64,000 nucleotides of DNA, from the NCBI GenBank assembly GCA_041390465.1, contig JAWKPW010000013.1, positions 18,440-82,439 of the forward strand. The letters are read 5' to 3'. Positions 16,614-25,997 of this stretch are shown here, in pieces (position 1 is the first letter of the stretch; each line of letters begins with the position of its first letter). This DNA comes from JAABRU01 sp041390465 (GTDB taxonomy: Bacteria > Desulfobacterota > Desulfobacteria > Desulfobacterales > Desulfococcaceae). The position numbers were made by a program, and so were the translations under genes. Below the pieces are notes generated by a model, which was not told the origin of the DNA, did no database searches, and was given only the letters and a program-made list of their open reading frames with translations.

Positions 16614-17864
16614 TTATTCGGCAAGAGGTTTGAAGATGAGGGTGTAAAGATTGTCTTTTTTGAAAAAAACCTGTTCAACGCCGTATTTCTTCCGGGGATC
16701 AAGGTCAACCACCACCCGCACTTTGGGACGGGAACCTTTGTGAATGCCCAGACGTATGGTACGAATCAGCTTTCCGTTTACAGGAATGATTTTGTCAATG
16801 CCCTCAGCCAGTGAAACTTCATAAAAATCGCACACCACCGGGGGGACTTCCTCATCCAGAGGAAAGGTTTCATCCGGAGGATGAAAACCGTTCAGCGCGA
16901 TAATGACTTTTTCTGCTTCATCTGAATCTGTTTCAAAGCGGATTGCACTGATGACAGGAGGAGAGATGCCTGTGGCAGAAGGAAGTCTGGAAAAATGAAG
17001 ATGATGCGCCCACCCGCTTTTTCCTTCTTTGTTTTCAATGCGGAACCAGTCCTCTTTTATCTCGGTGACACTGACAGTCTCTCCCTTTTTGACCCGGAAA
17101 AGCACATCGGATTCAAAAGAAGGCAGTTCCCTGATCCGTGCCAGTTCAATTTTGGTAACAGCCTGAAACGGCTGTATCCCCTCCGCTTCTTTGGCTTCCC
17201 GGGGCTGCGAGGCAGTTTCAGATGGAAGCAGGCGGAAAAGGGAATGAAAGGCCCATCCGGTTCTGCCATCCTGGGAGCGGATCTGATACCAGTTCTTTTC
17301 CTGTGTGATGACATCCACTTTTTCCCCTTTCCGCAGTCCGAAACGGATATCAGAGGAAAGTGACGGTTTTTCTCTGACCCGGGCTGAAGGTATTCTTACC
17401 AAAGCCTGAAACAGAAGATCTTTTTCTGCAGGGACCTGTCCGGACGGACTTTCTGCAACTTCTTCTGCTGCCTCCCGCGGCACTGCCCCGGTTTCTGCTT
17501 CCTCATCCTGTGCTTCCTTTGCTGGAAGTTCATGGAACAGACTTTCATGCACCCATCCCAGACGCTGATCCGGCAGTTTGGCAATGAACCATTCCCCTTC
17601 CCTGCCGATGAGCACAATCCGGTCTCCTTTTTTCAGGGTATCAACGACAGATGCGCTTTCCGCGGGTCGGATATGCATATTTCCCACAGGAACCATGACT
17701 GTCGCCTCGGAAAAATTCTGATCCAGAGGAGCAGCCGGAAGTCCGCATGGGAAAGCTGCACTCAGAACAAGGAGGATAAGACCTGCATGCATCGCACTTG
17801 GAAAGCGCTTGGAGGCTTTCCTTGCGACATTTCCGGCTGTCTGAAGACAACAAGTTGTTTTCAT
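16614..17864 (-). CDS. Secreted protein with three SH3b domains and C-terminal AMIN-like domain
   Basis: A 416-residue exported protein. After a long signal peptide (MKTTCCLQTAGNVARK... with hydrophobic LILLVLSAAFPCGLPAA) come three bacterial SH3 repeats, each with the pattern IRP/VREKPS/IRELPS...KKGD/EW...GWVHESLF or GWAHHL. The C terminus (VIIALNGFHPP to the end, RVVVDLDPRKKYGVEQVF) resembles an AMIN domain. SH3b and AMIN domains bind peptidoglycan, so a role in envelope organisation or as a regulator of a murein hydrolase is inferred. Start at 17864 is chosen for its AGGAGA; a 16-codon longer frame is less likely. It lies downstream of the cupin gene in the same direction. Confidence 0.75.
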   Translation of the reverse strand: MKTTCCLQTAGNVARKASKRFPSAMHAGLILLVLSAAFPCGLPAAPLDQNFSEATVMVPVGNMHIRPAESASVVDTLKKGDRIVLIGREGEWFIAKLPDQRLGWVHESLFHELPAKEAQDEEAETGAVPREAAEEVAESPSGQVPAEKDLLFQALVRIPSARVREKPSLSSDIRFGLRKGEKVDVITQEKNWYQIRSQDGRTGWAFHSLFRLLPSETASQPREAKEAEGIQPFQAVTKIELARIRELPSFESDVLFRVKKGETVSVTEIKEDWFRIENKEGKSGWAHHLHFSRLPSATGISPPVISAIRFETDSDEAEKVIIALNGFHPPDETFPLDEEVPPVVCDFYEVSLAEGIDKIIPVNGKLIRTIRLGIHKGSRPKVRVVVDLDPRKKYGVEQVFFKKDNLYTLIFKPLAE

Positions 17865-17952
17865 GGCAATTTTTCTCCTGTATCTGTCAGGTTGGCTCGT
17901 TTCTGCCGGCAAAGGCGGATAATCGGACAGTCTTGCGGAAAAAAAATCTGCT

Positions 17953-18315
17953 TCACTGTTTCAGGTTTGCGGATTTGGATGTTTCTGTTTTTTTCATTCT
18001 GTCCATGTTCAGTGTGGATTTCGGTTCCACAATCAGCAGATGAACATCCTGGGCAGCAACAAGTCTGTGGCCGCAGCCGCTGGGAACAATGAACAGATCC
18101 CCTTCGTTGAGCACAACGGTCTCATTCTGAAATTCAATGGTCAACTGCCCTTTCAGGACCAGATACAGCTCATCTTCGGTTTCATGCTGATGCCAGTCAA
18201 ACTCCCCTTTCATCTTTGTGAGTTTGACAGACTGGTTGTTGAAATCGCTGACGAGTTTTGACTGCCAGTATTTGTCAAAACTGCGGAGTTTTTCCGATAT
18301 GTTGATTTTTTCCAT
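17953..18315 (-). CDS. Small cupin-domain protein
   Basis: A 120-residue single-domain cupin. The metal-binding pattern is visible: GEFDWHQHETEDELYLVLKG supplies two His and a Glu, and PSGCGHRLVAAQDVHLLIVE the last His. Such proteins range from sugar-phosphate isomerases to small-molecule binders or sensors; the substrate is not shown here. RBS GGAGGAAGA directly before ATG 18315. The last 15 residues are Lys/Ser-rich. Confidence 0.82.
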   Translation of the reverse strand: MEKINISEKLRSFDKYWQSKLVSDFNNQSVKLTKMKGEFDWHQHETEDELYLVLKGQLTIEFQNETVVLNEGDLFIVPSGCGHRLVAAQDVHLLIVEPKSTLNMDRMKKTETSKSANLKQ

Positions 18316-18510
18316 TCTTCCTCCGGGTTTTCTGAATTCCGGCTCTGTGCCGATCCCTCACGGTCACAACTGTGAACGGCAGGAATGCATCATTGCCAAA
18401 TAATTCCTTGAATATCAAAAATATTGATACACAATGCAGTGAAAATGGTCAAGTCCCATTTTTGGACAACAATAAGGAAAAATATTGTTTATGCAGGAAA
18501 ATCAGATGGA

Positions 18511-19026
18511 TCAGAATTTGCGCCATGCAAGAAGGCAGGCCATGAATTCCGCAGCATCCTTTGCCGTGACATCAATTCCGCAGCGCCGGGCAAATTCCGG
18601 GTCCGCACGGAACAGAGGTCCCCCCGCCACAATGCGCGTTTTTGCCGGGATTTTCCCGCGAATCATTGACAGAGCCTCCTCTGTATCAAACTGCAGAACT
18701 GTCATGCCCAAAATATCCGGTTCAACTCTCAGACATTCTTCCACAATGAATTCCGGGGTGCAGAGAAGCCCGGCATGATGCACCCGGACACCGGCAGCCT
18801 CGGCCCACAGCCGAATGACCTCCAGTCCATGCCCCCATCCGTCATCCAAAGTGGCGGTGAGCATAAAAGGCGGTTTGTCCCAGAGTCCGGATATCCCATT
18901 ATCTTCTTTCCATTTCAGCAGGTTATGTCCAGCATCCATGAAACATGTGCGGGAAGGATGCGCAGTCTGCCGCAGAATCTCCAGAGCCTCATGGATTTTT
19001 GTGCGCAAGCGTTCTGAATCGGACAA
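18511..19026 (-). CDS. B12-binding-domain-like protein lacking the cobalamin His
   Basis: A 171-residue protein whose central and C-terminal part follows the cobalamin-binding Rossmann fold: FMLTATLDDGWGHGLEVI, VHHAGLLCTPEFIVEE, PDILGMTVLQFDTEEAL and RIVAGGPLFRADPEFARRCG. The usual DxHxxG cobalt-ligand motif is replaced by DGWGHG: Trp stands where the His should be. The N-terminal 55 residues look like a helical cap. It may bind cobalamin without a His ligand or bind something else. No methyltransferase partner is adjacent. Confidence 0.65.
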   Translation of the reverse strand: MSDSERLRTKIHEALEILRQTAHPSRTCFMDAGHNLLKWKEDNGISGLWDKPPFMLTATLDDGWGHGLEVIRLWAEAAGVRVHHAGLLCTPEFIVEECLRVEPDILGMTVLQFDTEEALSMIRGKIPAKTRIVAGGPLFRADPEFARRCGIDVTAKDAAEFMACLLAWRKF

Positions 19027-19133
19027 TGCGGATACGTCCTTGCATTATAAAATTTTTTGTTTTTTCAGGAACCGGATCCGTGCAAAAATCCGGTTCCTCA
19101 TTTAAGCAGCGGAATGCTTGAACCGAAACAGTT

Positions 19134-19592
19134 TTACTGCTCTTTGTCTTCAGGTCTTTTTCGTACAATGAGAACAGAGCACGGGGCTTTGTGCGCGACC
19201 CGGTTTGCCACGCTTCCGAAAACCACCAGCCCCACGCCGGTAAGTCCGTAGGAACCCATAACTGCGAGATCCGCTTTCTTTTCTTCCAGATATTTCAATA
19301 GTTCCGTGGACACATGGCCGTCAAGCACCACGAATTCATGGTCAATGTGTTTTCCGATGCGCAAACCGTATTCCTGATGCATCTGAGATTCCACCTTTGT
19401 GACAAAGGACTGAATCGGCTCATAGGGAGACACCCAGTCCGTATCTGTCAGCAGGGGATTGACCACAGGCGGCAGCACGTGAACGATAAAGAGTTTTGCA
19501 TGAAATTTTTCCGCCATTTCCAGTGCCGCAGCAAAGGCATCCTCGGCATTTTCGGAAAAATCGGTACAGTAAACAATTTTTTTGATTGACAT
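19134..19592 (-). CDS. UspA-family universal stress protein
   Basis: A 152-residue single Usp domain: IKKIVYCTDFSENAEDAFA at the start, FHAKLFIVHVLPP, and the ATP-binding loop pattern VMGSYGLTGVGLVVFGSVANRVAHKAPCSVLIVR (G-2x-G-9x-G-S/T-like). ATP-binding Usp proteins modulate stress survival in the cytosol. GGAGGTTC lies just before ATG 19592. It is preceded by the CBS-domain gene, a frequent partner of Usp proteins in anaerobes. Confidence 0.92.
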   Translation of the reverse strand: MSIKKIVYCTDFSENAEDAFAAALEMAEKFHAKLFIVHVLPPVVNPLLTDTDWVSPYEPIQSFVTKVESQMHQEYGLRIGKHIDHEFVVLDGHVSTELLKYLEEKKADLAVMGSYGLTGVGLVVFGSVANRVAHKAPCSVLIVRKRPEDKEQ

Positions 19593-19692
19593 ATCTGAAC
19601 CTCCTTCCGGTAAAAACGGTTATCAGTTTTCAGTTTTCAGGTGTCAGAAAATAAGGAAACGGAACACTGAAACCTGAAAACACAGCATTTTC

Positions 19693-20163
19693 TCAGTGAT
19701 TCTCCTGACCGGCTCCGCTTAACAGGGTGCGAAGCACATCCTCTTTGCCCAGGATTCCCACCAGTTTTCCGTCTTTGACCACCGGAAGGGTGTGGAAATT
19801 CCTGTCCACCATAAGTGCTGCCACGCCGTTGATGCCTGTTTCCGGTGTCACCGTTACCGGATCCGCTGTCATGGCGTGAGCCACCGTGGTGGCAGCAACT
19901 TTCTGCACCTGTTTTTCCAACTGCTTCATGGACGTCAGGGGAATAAATCCGTCCAGAAAAGTGAAAAAAGAGGGCAGAGGGAGTTTTTTCTGCTGGGCTA
20001 TCAGATCGCTCTGACACAGGATTCCCCTGAGATTTCCTTCCTGATCCACAACCGGAAGTCCGTTAATCCGCTTTTCCAGCAAAATTTTTGTGGCTTTGCT
20101 GATTTCCGTTTCCGGCAAAACCGTAATCACATCTGTTGTCATAATATCTTTGACAGTAAGCAT
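19693..20163 (-). CDS. CBS-domain pair protein
   Basis: A 156-residue protein made of two CBS motifs: MLTVKDIMTTDVITVLPETEI and VAHAMTADPVTVTPETGINGV, each followed by the typical INGLPVVD/FHTLPVVKDGKLVGI strand. Such pairs bind adenine nucleotides and act as energy sensors. About 40 residues (FTFLDGFIPLTSMKQLEKQV) separate the two, as in stand-alone CBS proteins. Encoded 25 bases after the GalT-like gene and about 100 bases before uspA, all on the minus strand, probably one operon. Confidence 0.92.
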   Translation of the reverse strand: MLTVKDIMTTDVITVLPETEISKATKILLEKRINGLPVVDQEGNLRGILCQSDLIAQQKKLPLPSFFTFLDGFIPLTSMKQLEKQVQKVAATTVAHAMTADPVTVTPETGINGVAALMVDRNFHTLPVVKDGKLVGILGKEDVLRTLLSGAGQENH

Positions 20164-20188
20164 GGATGGCTGTCTCCCTGTGAATTTT

Positions 20189-21211
20189 TCAGAACTCCGG
20201 TTTCAGCATGGCATTGATATCTTCGGGCCGGGCCATGCACACACTTTCATTGAAAAGTTTCTGCCCCGCGCCCACATCCGGGGTTCCCAAAGCCTGATTG
20301 AAAAAGGTGCGGGGTGAAAAAACCAGATGCAGACGGGTGAAATCATCCCCCTTTGCACCCGGATAGAAATTCATGTTGAAGCTGTAGATGCCCATTCTGT
20401 CATAGGCCCGCATTGCGGCTGTCAGTCCTTTTGCAATATCCGAAAGATCCGCATCTGTGAGTTCTGTCATGGAAGCAATTCCCTCCACCACGCCCAGCAC
20501 ATCCCCGGCCACGCCCAAAGGGGCAAAACTGCTCAGCCATGTGATTCTTCCGGTTTTTGCCAGAAAGCGCTCGCCCTTTTCTGATTCGGCCTTCACCAGA
20601 TCATCCCAGTAACAGGTTTTGTTTTTTTCTTTGTAAATTCTTGCCGCCTCCAGTTCCTGGCGCAGCAGATTGGGCGCATCCGAGGAGGAGAAAACCTGCA
20701 GATGGGGATGGATGATGGAACTGCCGGACGGCGGCATATAGTTCCAGTTGATCATGTGATACACAGCTTCCGGATGTCTGATTTTTTCAAGAATCTCAAA
20801 GAAATCAATCACCATGCCAAAGGCATCGGCAATGCGTGCGGGTTGGATTTCCGTCATGGGGACATAATGCCTGCTCCCCATGACAGCCACGGAACTGAGG
20901 CTGTCATAGGGCGCAATATTGGGAAACAGGACCATGTCATCGCGTGTCATGCGTCCTTCCGGGAGGATTTCCTCGGGGAAAAGCGGGGTGATTTTCATGA
21001 TTTTTTCCGGACAGAAGGGGCAGAAATCCTGTGTGCTGCCCACAATTTTCTCAAAATCCGGCTTTTCCCATTTCAGTTTCATAAAATGGCAGATGCGGGA
21101 GGTTCTGCCGGTCAGCGGATCCTGACGGATTTCGCTGGCAATGCTTCTGCGCTCATTGTCTTTGAGCGGATTGCGGATAACTGTTTCTTTTTTCACAATA
21201 TGGAAGTGCAT
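20189..21211 (-). CDS. Galactose-1-phosphate uridylyltransferase-like nucleotidyltransferase
   Basis: A 340-residue HIT-superfamily protein of the GalT branch. Seen: a Zn ligand pair in CPFCPEK, the SSIIHPHLQVF motif containing the His-x-His-x-Gln of GalT catalysis, and MNFYPGAKGDDFTRLHLVFSP with the second Zn/His region. It lacks clear galactose pathway neighbours, so it could act on another sugar 1-phosphate or as an ADP-sulfurylase/phosphorylase-like enzyme. The start at 21211 has AAGGAGAAG; a 20-codon longer frame is unlikely. It begins 29 bases after the upstream amidase gene. Confidence 0.75.
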   Translation of the reverse strand: MHFHIVKKETVIRNPLKDNERRSIASEIRQDPLTGRTSRICHFMKLKWEKPDFEKIVGSTQDFCPFCPEKIMKITPLFPEEILPEGRMTRDDMVLFPNIAPYDSLSSVAVMGSRHYVPMTEIQPARIADAFGMVIDFFEILEKIRHPEAVYHMINWNYMPPSGSSIIHPHLQVFSSSDAPNLLRQELEAARIYKEKNKTCYWDDLVKAESEKGERFLAKTGRITWLSSFAPLGVAGDVLGVVEGIASMTELTDADLSDIAKGLTAAMRAYDRMGIYSFNMNFYPGAKGDDFTRLHLVFSPRTFFNQALGTPDVGAGQKLFNESVCMARPEDINAMLKPEF

Positions 21212-21239
21212 GGTCTTCTCCTTGCCTGATTTGCTTTGT

Positions 21240-23333
21240 TCAGCTTTTCCCTTTCCTTCGATCCGGAGCATTCATGAAAGCGGTGGGGCTGTTTTCCGTA
21301 ACATATTTCACAATTCCCTTGACGATGGCATTGCACAGATGGTCCTGATATGCGGCTGTGGTAAGTCGCTCACATTCCCTTTTGTTGCTGATAAAGGAGG
21401 TTTCCACCAGAATGGAAGGCATCTGCGCACCGAGAAGCACGTAAAAGGGAGCCTGCTTGACGCCCTTGTTTTTGATATTGCTGAAATGGGGTCTCAGTGC
21501 ATTGCACATGGATTTCTGCACGTGGGCTGCGAGCTTGCTGGATTCATTGATTTTGGCGTTTTTCATCAAATCTGTCAGGATTGTCTGCAGATCACTGATA
21601 TTTTTCCGTGAAGTGGCATTTTCACGCGCGGCCACCAGAATGGCGTCCTCATCGGTGGCAAGGTTGAGAAAATAGGTTTCAATCCCGTAAGCGCCCCGGT
21701 TTTTGGACGCGTTGCAGTGGATGGAGACAAACAGATCCGCATTTTTGGTGTTGGCAATGGCCGTGCGTTCCTCCAAAGTCAGATAGCGATCCGTGGAGCG
21801 GGTCATAATCACTTCACAGCCCAGTTCTCTGCGGATTTTCTCCGCAAGCCGCAGGGAAAGTTGCAGCACCACATCTTTTTCATACACACCTTTCTGAAAT
21901 CCGGGAGCGCCCACATCATGGCCGCCATGTCCCGGATCAATGACAATCCGGCGCACGCCCAAAGCCAGTTGTCTGGCCAGATCATGGGGTGTAATTTTGG
22001 GTCCCTCTTCCAGTGCAGCGTAATAGGGGGGCGGAGAGGCCGGTTCAGACTGGCGAGGCGGCGGGTCAGTCCGGACAGGGGAAGTCTGGGGAGACTCCGA
22101 TGTCTGACGGGATTCCGCTGCCTGACGGAATTCTGTCCACAGAGGGCCGGACCACTGCGGATTGGACTGGCGGGATTCAGTCCATTGATAGGCGGCTGAG
22201 GCAGTCTGACGGGATTCTGAAGCAGGAGCCGCCTGCCGGGGATTTGCCGCAGTGATGCTGGCATCCTGTCCCCATATGTCAATAATGGTGCGGAAGGGAT
22301 TTTTCAGGGAAAATATCTTGTAAGATTTGAAAGATTTAATGTCAATGACCACCCGGACAGTATTGGTGGTGTACTGGGCGGCACGGGCCCCCCGCAGCAG
22401 GTCGTCATCAATGGGAATGGCCTTCTGAATATCGTTCCCCAACAGGCTGTTATGAAAATCAATATAAAGCCGCTGGGGGATATTCGCTGAGGAGGGCAGC
22501 AGTTCATGGGTGAAATCCGTGTCCCTGTCCCCGTCCACCACAATCCGGGTGTAATTGGGATTGGACCAGAAACGCAGCCCGTTGACCACAGTGGGCTTGG
22601 CGGAATAGAGTTTTACCTCCTGTTTTGCCATGACAGGGATTGGTTCTTCCACTGTTTTCTGCGAAAAAAAGGATTTTCTTTCAAAAGAGGAAGCGTTGGA
22701 TGAAGAAGCCTGCTGCCGCAGCAATTGGGCAATTTCGTCTTCTGCCGGTATCTGGGCGGCCAGGGATCTGTAAGCAGCTTTGGATGTCTTGAACATCTGC
22801 TTTCTGGCTTTGAACGGAACATTTTTGGGAGCCGCTTCCGTATCTTCTGTTTCTCTGACAGCTTTTTTCTTTTCAGTTTTGGCAGTTACATGGGGAATCC
22901 TGTCCGGGGCATGCGCAGTGCTTCCATTCTTTTCTTCCGGAAATCTGCGGAGCAAATCCTCCGCATTTTTTCGGTAACTGCTGTCCGGAAAGCGGCTGAC
23001 CATCTGCCTGAGCTTATCCAGCCCCTCCTGCCGGTCAGAACTTTTTTCGGATCGCCTGTACAGATCCAGCCGGAGCTTGCCGCTCATATACAGACTGGCC
23101 GGGGCAAAAGCACCGGATGGATCAGCGTTGTAAACAGCGTCATACTTTCCGATGCACGCAACCCACTGATCCCGGTATTTTGTCCGGCCTGTGTTATTGA
23201 CAAAATTCCTGTAATGGGCTTCTGCTTTGGCATACTGCTGTTCTGCACCGGCAGCATGCAGGAGGGAAGCAAATTCTGCAAGCAGAAAAGGAACAAGCAG
23301 AAACATACATACTGTCAGATTTTTTTTGCACAT
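21240..23333 (-). CDS. N-acetylmuramoyl-L-alanine amidase with AMIN domain
   Basis: A 697-residue secreted murein hydrolase of the AmiC type. Order: signal peptide (LTVCMFLLVPFLLAEFASLLHAAG), a TPR-like region (about 25-120), a Ser/Lys-rich linker, an AMIN domain (about 240-360, RFWSNPNYTRIVVDGD... DIWGQD), a Pro/Gln/Ser-rich linker with repeated ESRQ units, and the Amidase_3 domain with zinc ligands in VIDPGHGGHDVG, VYEKDV and VSIHCNAS and the catalytic Glu in LVETSFISN. It cleaves the amide between MurNAc and L-Ala during cell separation. ATG 23333 has AGAGAG upstream. The ESRQ repeat linker (about 395-445) is unusual. Confidence 0.93.
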   Translation of the reverse strand: MCKKNLTVCMFLLVPFLLAEFASLLHAAGAEQQYAKAEAHYRNFVNNTGRTKYRDQWVACIGKYDAVYNADPSGAFAPASLYMSGKLRLDLYRRSEKSSDRQEGLDKLRQMVSRFPDSSYRKNAEDLLRRFPEEKNGSTAHAPDRIPHVTAKTEKKKAVRETEDTEAAPKNVPFKARKQMFKTSKAAYRSLAAQIPAEDEIAQLLRQQASSSNASSFERKSFFSQKTVEEPIPVMAKQEVKLYSAKPTVVNGLRFWSNPNYTRIVVDGDRDTDFTHELLPSSANIPQRLYIDFHNSLLGNDIQKAIPIDDDLLRGARAAQYTTNTVRVVIDIKSFKSYKIFSLKNPFRTIIDIWGQDASITAANPRQAAPASESRQTASAAYQWTESRQSNPQWSGPLWTEFRQAAESRQTSESPQTSPVRTDPPPRQSEPASPPPYYAALEEGPKITPHDLARQLALGVRRIVIDPGHGGHDVGAPGFQKGVYEKDVVLQLSLRLAEKIRRELGCEVIMTRSTDRYLTLEERTAIANTKNADLFVSIHCNASKNRGAYGIETYFLNLATDEDAILVAARENATSRKNISDLQTILTDLMKNAKINESSKLAAHVQKSMCNALRPHFSNIKNKGVKQAPFYVLLGAQMPSILVETSFISNKRECERLTTAAYQDHLCNAIVKGIVKYVTENSPTAFMNAPDRRKGKS

Positions 23334-23610
23334 AGTCATCTCTCTTTTTTGCCGATTATCTGTCACAGATTTGTCATAAACTCACACAGCAACCGGGCCG
23401 ACAAAAGTCCCCGCCCCATAGCGTTTGAGAGGAATCAGATACCATTTCTGCTGTGTCATAAGGGGAATTTCTTTCATAAAAATTATTATAAAATAAATCA
23501 GCAACTGTTTCAAGTGTTTTATGACCGGTTCCCTTTTTGTCGATGCAGCCGCATTCTTTCCCCTGACAGATTCTTTCTGATTTCAGCACCGCCTATCTTT
23601 CTGTCATCTT

Positions 23611-23669
23611 ATACCGAATCTACATTGACATGATCCAATAAAAGTTTGTTTTCAGTGGGGAATCAGTAT
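23611..23669. repeat. Short MITE-like element, ATACCGATTC family
   Basis: 59-base unit, ATACCGAATCTACATTGA to TTCAGTGGGGAATCAGTAT. Nearly the same as the unit at 23742-23801; both share GATCCAATA in the middle. Confidence 0.7.
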
Positions 23670-23741
23670 AAAAAATCTGCGGAAATCTGTGCAATCTGCG
23701 GACAGAAATCCGCAGACGAACGCAGATTTTGGATCAGTACA

Positions 23742-23801
23742 ATACCGAATCGCCATTGACCTGATCCAATATAAGGCATGTTTTCAATGGGGAATCAGCA
23801 T
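23742..23801. repeat. Short MITE-like element, ATACCGATTC family
   Basis: 60-base unit from ATACCGAATCGCCATTGA to TCAATGGGGAATCAGCAT. Second of two tandem-oriented copies about 70 bases apart. Confidence 0.7.
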
Positions 23802-24234
23802 AACAGGTTTTGCCCCGCCTGCAAGACGGAAATCATGCTGAAAAAGAGGCAGATGCATATTTAAGGGAAGACTGCGGAAGGCAATTTGCGGAAAACAGGA
23901 TACGGAAACGAATGACAGGATCGGGGGCCGGAGTCTGTGCGATCTGTCACTCTGATTTCCGAATCCGGACACCGAGCGGCAGGCAGAGAAGGCAGACAGA
24001 CAAATTCTGTTGAAAAAACCGGCCGCACATTTCCCGTCCCGTCCGAAAAACACTTCTGTTTTTCGGAAGAGAAGAAAAGCATATCTGTGCCAATTCCTTG
24101 TTTTGCTTGGCAATTTTAATGTATCACTGCCCGTATGGAACTGCCGGGAAGCGAAATGTTTTTTGGGCTGTCACTCCTGTGCCTGTCTGTCCGGGGACGG
24201 ATCTGCCCCCTGCCGTTTATTTCATCAGAATTTC

Positions 24235-25242
24235 TTACCGTTTCCCATCCTGAACCAAAAGGGAAGGAGCATTCTCCGGGAACAGAATCGTTTCCGGGAA
24301 CGGAATGCGGAAAGGCGGAAGGTGCAGAGGTTCCGCAGCGATATGCGGCTCCGGCGATGCCAGCATTTTGCTGATGCAGGCATCTTTCTGCTCCCACAGG
24401 GCATTCACCCAGTTCTGAAAAGCCTCACGGAAGATTTCGTCATGGAAATAATCTCCCAGCATTTCCTGCGTAATGGGCAGGGTTCTGACCTGCACCCGGA
24501 TATCCTGCACTCTGCCGCACAGATAATCCCAGAAATTCTTCACTCCGCTTGGATAGGCTATGGTCACATCAATGAAACTGTGCAGATGCTCTCCCATCGC
24601 TCCCAGAGTGAAGGCCAGCCCCCCGGCTCTGGGACACAGAAGATGTTTAAACGGAGACCGCTGTCTGCGGTGCTTTCCGGAGGTAAACCGGGTTCCCTCT
24701 GCGAAATTCATCACAGACACAGGCACAGTCTTGAATTTTTCGCAGGCTTTCTTTGTGGTTTCCATGTCCCTGCCTTTGAGATGCGGATTTTTTTTCAGAA
24801 ATTCCCGTGAATACCGTTTCATAAAAGGAAAATCCAGAGCCCACCATGCCTGCCCCAGGATTGGAATCCAGAACAGTTGCTCTTTGAGAAAAAATTTCAG
24901 AAAAGGGATTTTTCCGTGAAAAATTTTCTGCAGCACCAGAATGTCTGTCCAGGACTGATGATTGGCCACCACCAGATACCATCCCACCGGTTTCAGATGT
25001 TCCGTGCCGGACACATGCCAGCGGATATTGCAGAAGATATTCTGGTTCATACTGTTGACCCAAACCCAGTTGGAAGCGCAGCCGTTGAGCACAATATCGA
25101 AGAATTTTCGCAACGGTTTGAAAGGAAGCAAAAATTTAAGTATGGCCGCAACAAAAATGGGAACAGCCCAGCATACGGTGTTGATAAAATAAAGGCACAA
25201 AAGAAATATCCCCCGTGCATTTGTGAAACATTTTTCCAGCAT
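24235..25242 (-). CDS. Membrane acyltransferase (PlsC family, YihG/LCLAT type)
   Basis: A 335-residue glycerophospholipid acyltransferase-like protein. Two N-terminal hydrophobic segments (ILLCLYFINTVCWAVPIFVAAILKF) anchor it. Catalytic motif I is ANHQSWTD (NHxxxxD), and motif III MNFAEGTRFT. These place it in the PlsC superfamily; the HWVWV-like start and long C terminus resemble the YihG/lysocardiolipin acyltransferase branch. Probable acyl-CoA or acyl-ACP acylation of a lysolipid at the inner membrane. Start ATG 25242 with an AGGAGGAGATGT-like sequence upstream. Confidence 0.87.
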   Translation of the reverse strand: MLEKCFTNARGIFLLCLYFINTVCWAVPIFVAAILKFLLPFKPLRKFFDIVLNGCASNWVWVNSMNQNIFCNIRWHVSGTEHLKPVGWYLVVANHQSWTDILVLQKIFHGKIPFLKFFLKEQLFWIPILGQAWWALDFPFMKRYSREFLKKNPHLKGRDMETTKKACEKFKTVPVSVMNFAEGTRFTSGKHRRQRSPFKHLLCPRAGGLAFTLGAMGEHLHSFIDVTIAYPSGVKNFWDYLCGRVQDIRVQVRTLPITQEMLGDYFHDEIFREAFQNWVNALWEQKDACISKMLASPEPHIAAEPLHLPPFRIPFPETILFPENAPSLLVQDGKR

Positions 25243-25743
25243 ACATCTCCTCCTGATTGGTGCATTGCATTGTCCGCCAAGGAATCAAATCGGCAGACAG
25301 GCCGGTCCGCTGTTTTCTGAACAGGTATAACTAATCCTGTATAAATGAGAATTGCAAGGCAGAAAGAAAAATATTACAATTGTTTTACATTTCAGGAACA
25401 CCCAAAACATGCCTGTCAGGGATTATGCTGTCCGCGCTGCCTGAAAAAACAGATGCCCATCCCGGGAAATGCCGGAAGCATATCTCAGAGTTTGCCTGTT
25501 CGGTTCCACACGGCAAAGCTTTTGGGCATCCAATCCGTCCTGCAAAGCAGGGAACCTGTTTCGGCTCCGGAAATACGAAAAAAAAGAAAGATTTCCCTCT
25601 TGCCAAAACAGCATGTCCCATTATTTTTTAGTCATGACAAATTTTGTTTGACATTCCTTCCGAATGTGGTATAAGGCTTTCCTTAAAATGTTCAAGCCAA
25701 CGAAAAAAATTTTGACAAAAAGAAAAAAACAGGAGAGATACGT
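25243..25743. other. Intergenic region upstream of feoAB
   Basis: About 500 bases between two divergent genes. Small frames on both strands lack support. The proximal end holds the feoAB promoter; no convincing Fur box was identified. Confidence 0.4.
25648..25675 (+). promoter_or_regulatory. Sigma-70-type promoter for feoAB
   Basis: TTGACA (25648-25653), a 16-base spacer and TATAAG (25670-25675), 70 bases before the feoA start. Both boxes are close to consensus. The RBS AGGAGAGAT precedes feoA. Confidence 0.6.
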
Positions 25744-25995
25744 ATGAACAACAGTCAGTTGCTGTGTTTGCGAAAAATGGCAGTCAATCAGAAAGGAATG
25801 ATCCGTTCGGTAAAGGCCGAGGGGGAAATGGGACGGCGGATTCGGGATATGGGACTGGTTCCCAATACAGAAATCACGGTTGTGGGAAGAGCGCCCCTCA
25901 AAGACCCTGTGGCTTTGCGTCTGCGGGACTTCACCCTGTCTCTGCGCAACAATGAGGCGGATTTCATTACTGTGGAAGTGTCCGGAGGTTATTGA
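25744..25995 (+). CDS. feoA: FeoA ferrous iron transport accessory protein
   Basis: An 83-residue SH3-like FeoA protein. Seen: GMIRSVKAEGEMGRRIRDMGLVP, the typical GxxxRRLxxMGL pattern, and the closing RNNEADFITVEV. It supports FeoB in ferrous iron uptake. ATG 25744 follows AGGAGAGATAC. The stop overlaps the upstream edge of feoB, so the pair is one transcription unit with a strong promoter at 25648. Confidence 0.95.
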   Translation: MNNSQLLCLRKMAVNQKGMIRSVKAEGEMGRRIRDMGLVPNTEITVVGRAPLKDPVALRLRDFTLSLRNNEADFITVEVSGGY

Positions 25996-25997
25996 AT

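Larger units (their letters stand above)
23334..24234. other. Gap between the amidase and acyltransferase genes
   Basis: About 900 bases. It contains the two short MITE copies at 23611-23669 and 23742-23801, separated by an AT-rich stretch that includes a TCTGCGGACAG...CCGCAGA imperfect inverted repeat. No frame has a convincing start or family resemblance. Confidence 0.5.

Noticed and set aside
24010..24810. 266-codon plus-strand frame
   Set aside because: Largely opposite the acyltransferase gene with its NHQSWTD motif; treated as shadow.
25243..25743. Fur box upstream of feoAB
   Set aside because: No stretch resembling the GATAATGATAATCATTATC consensus was found; only a promoter is supported.
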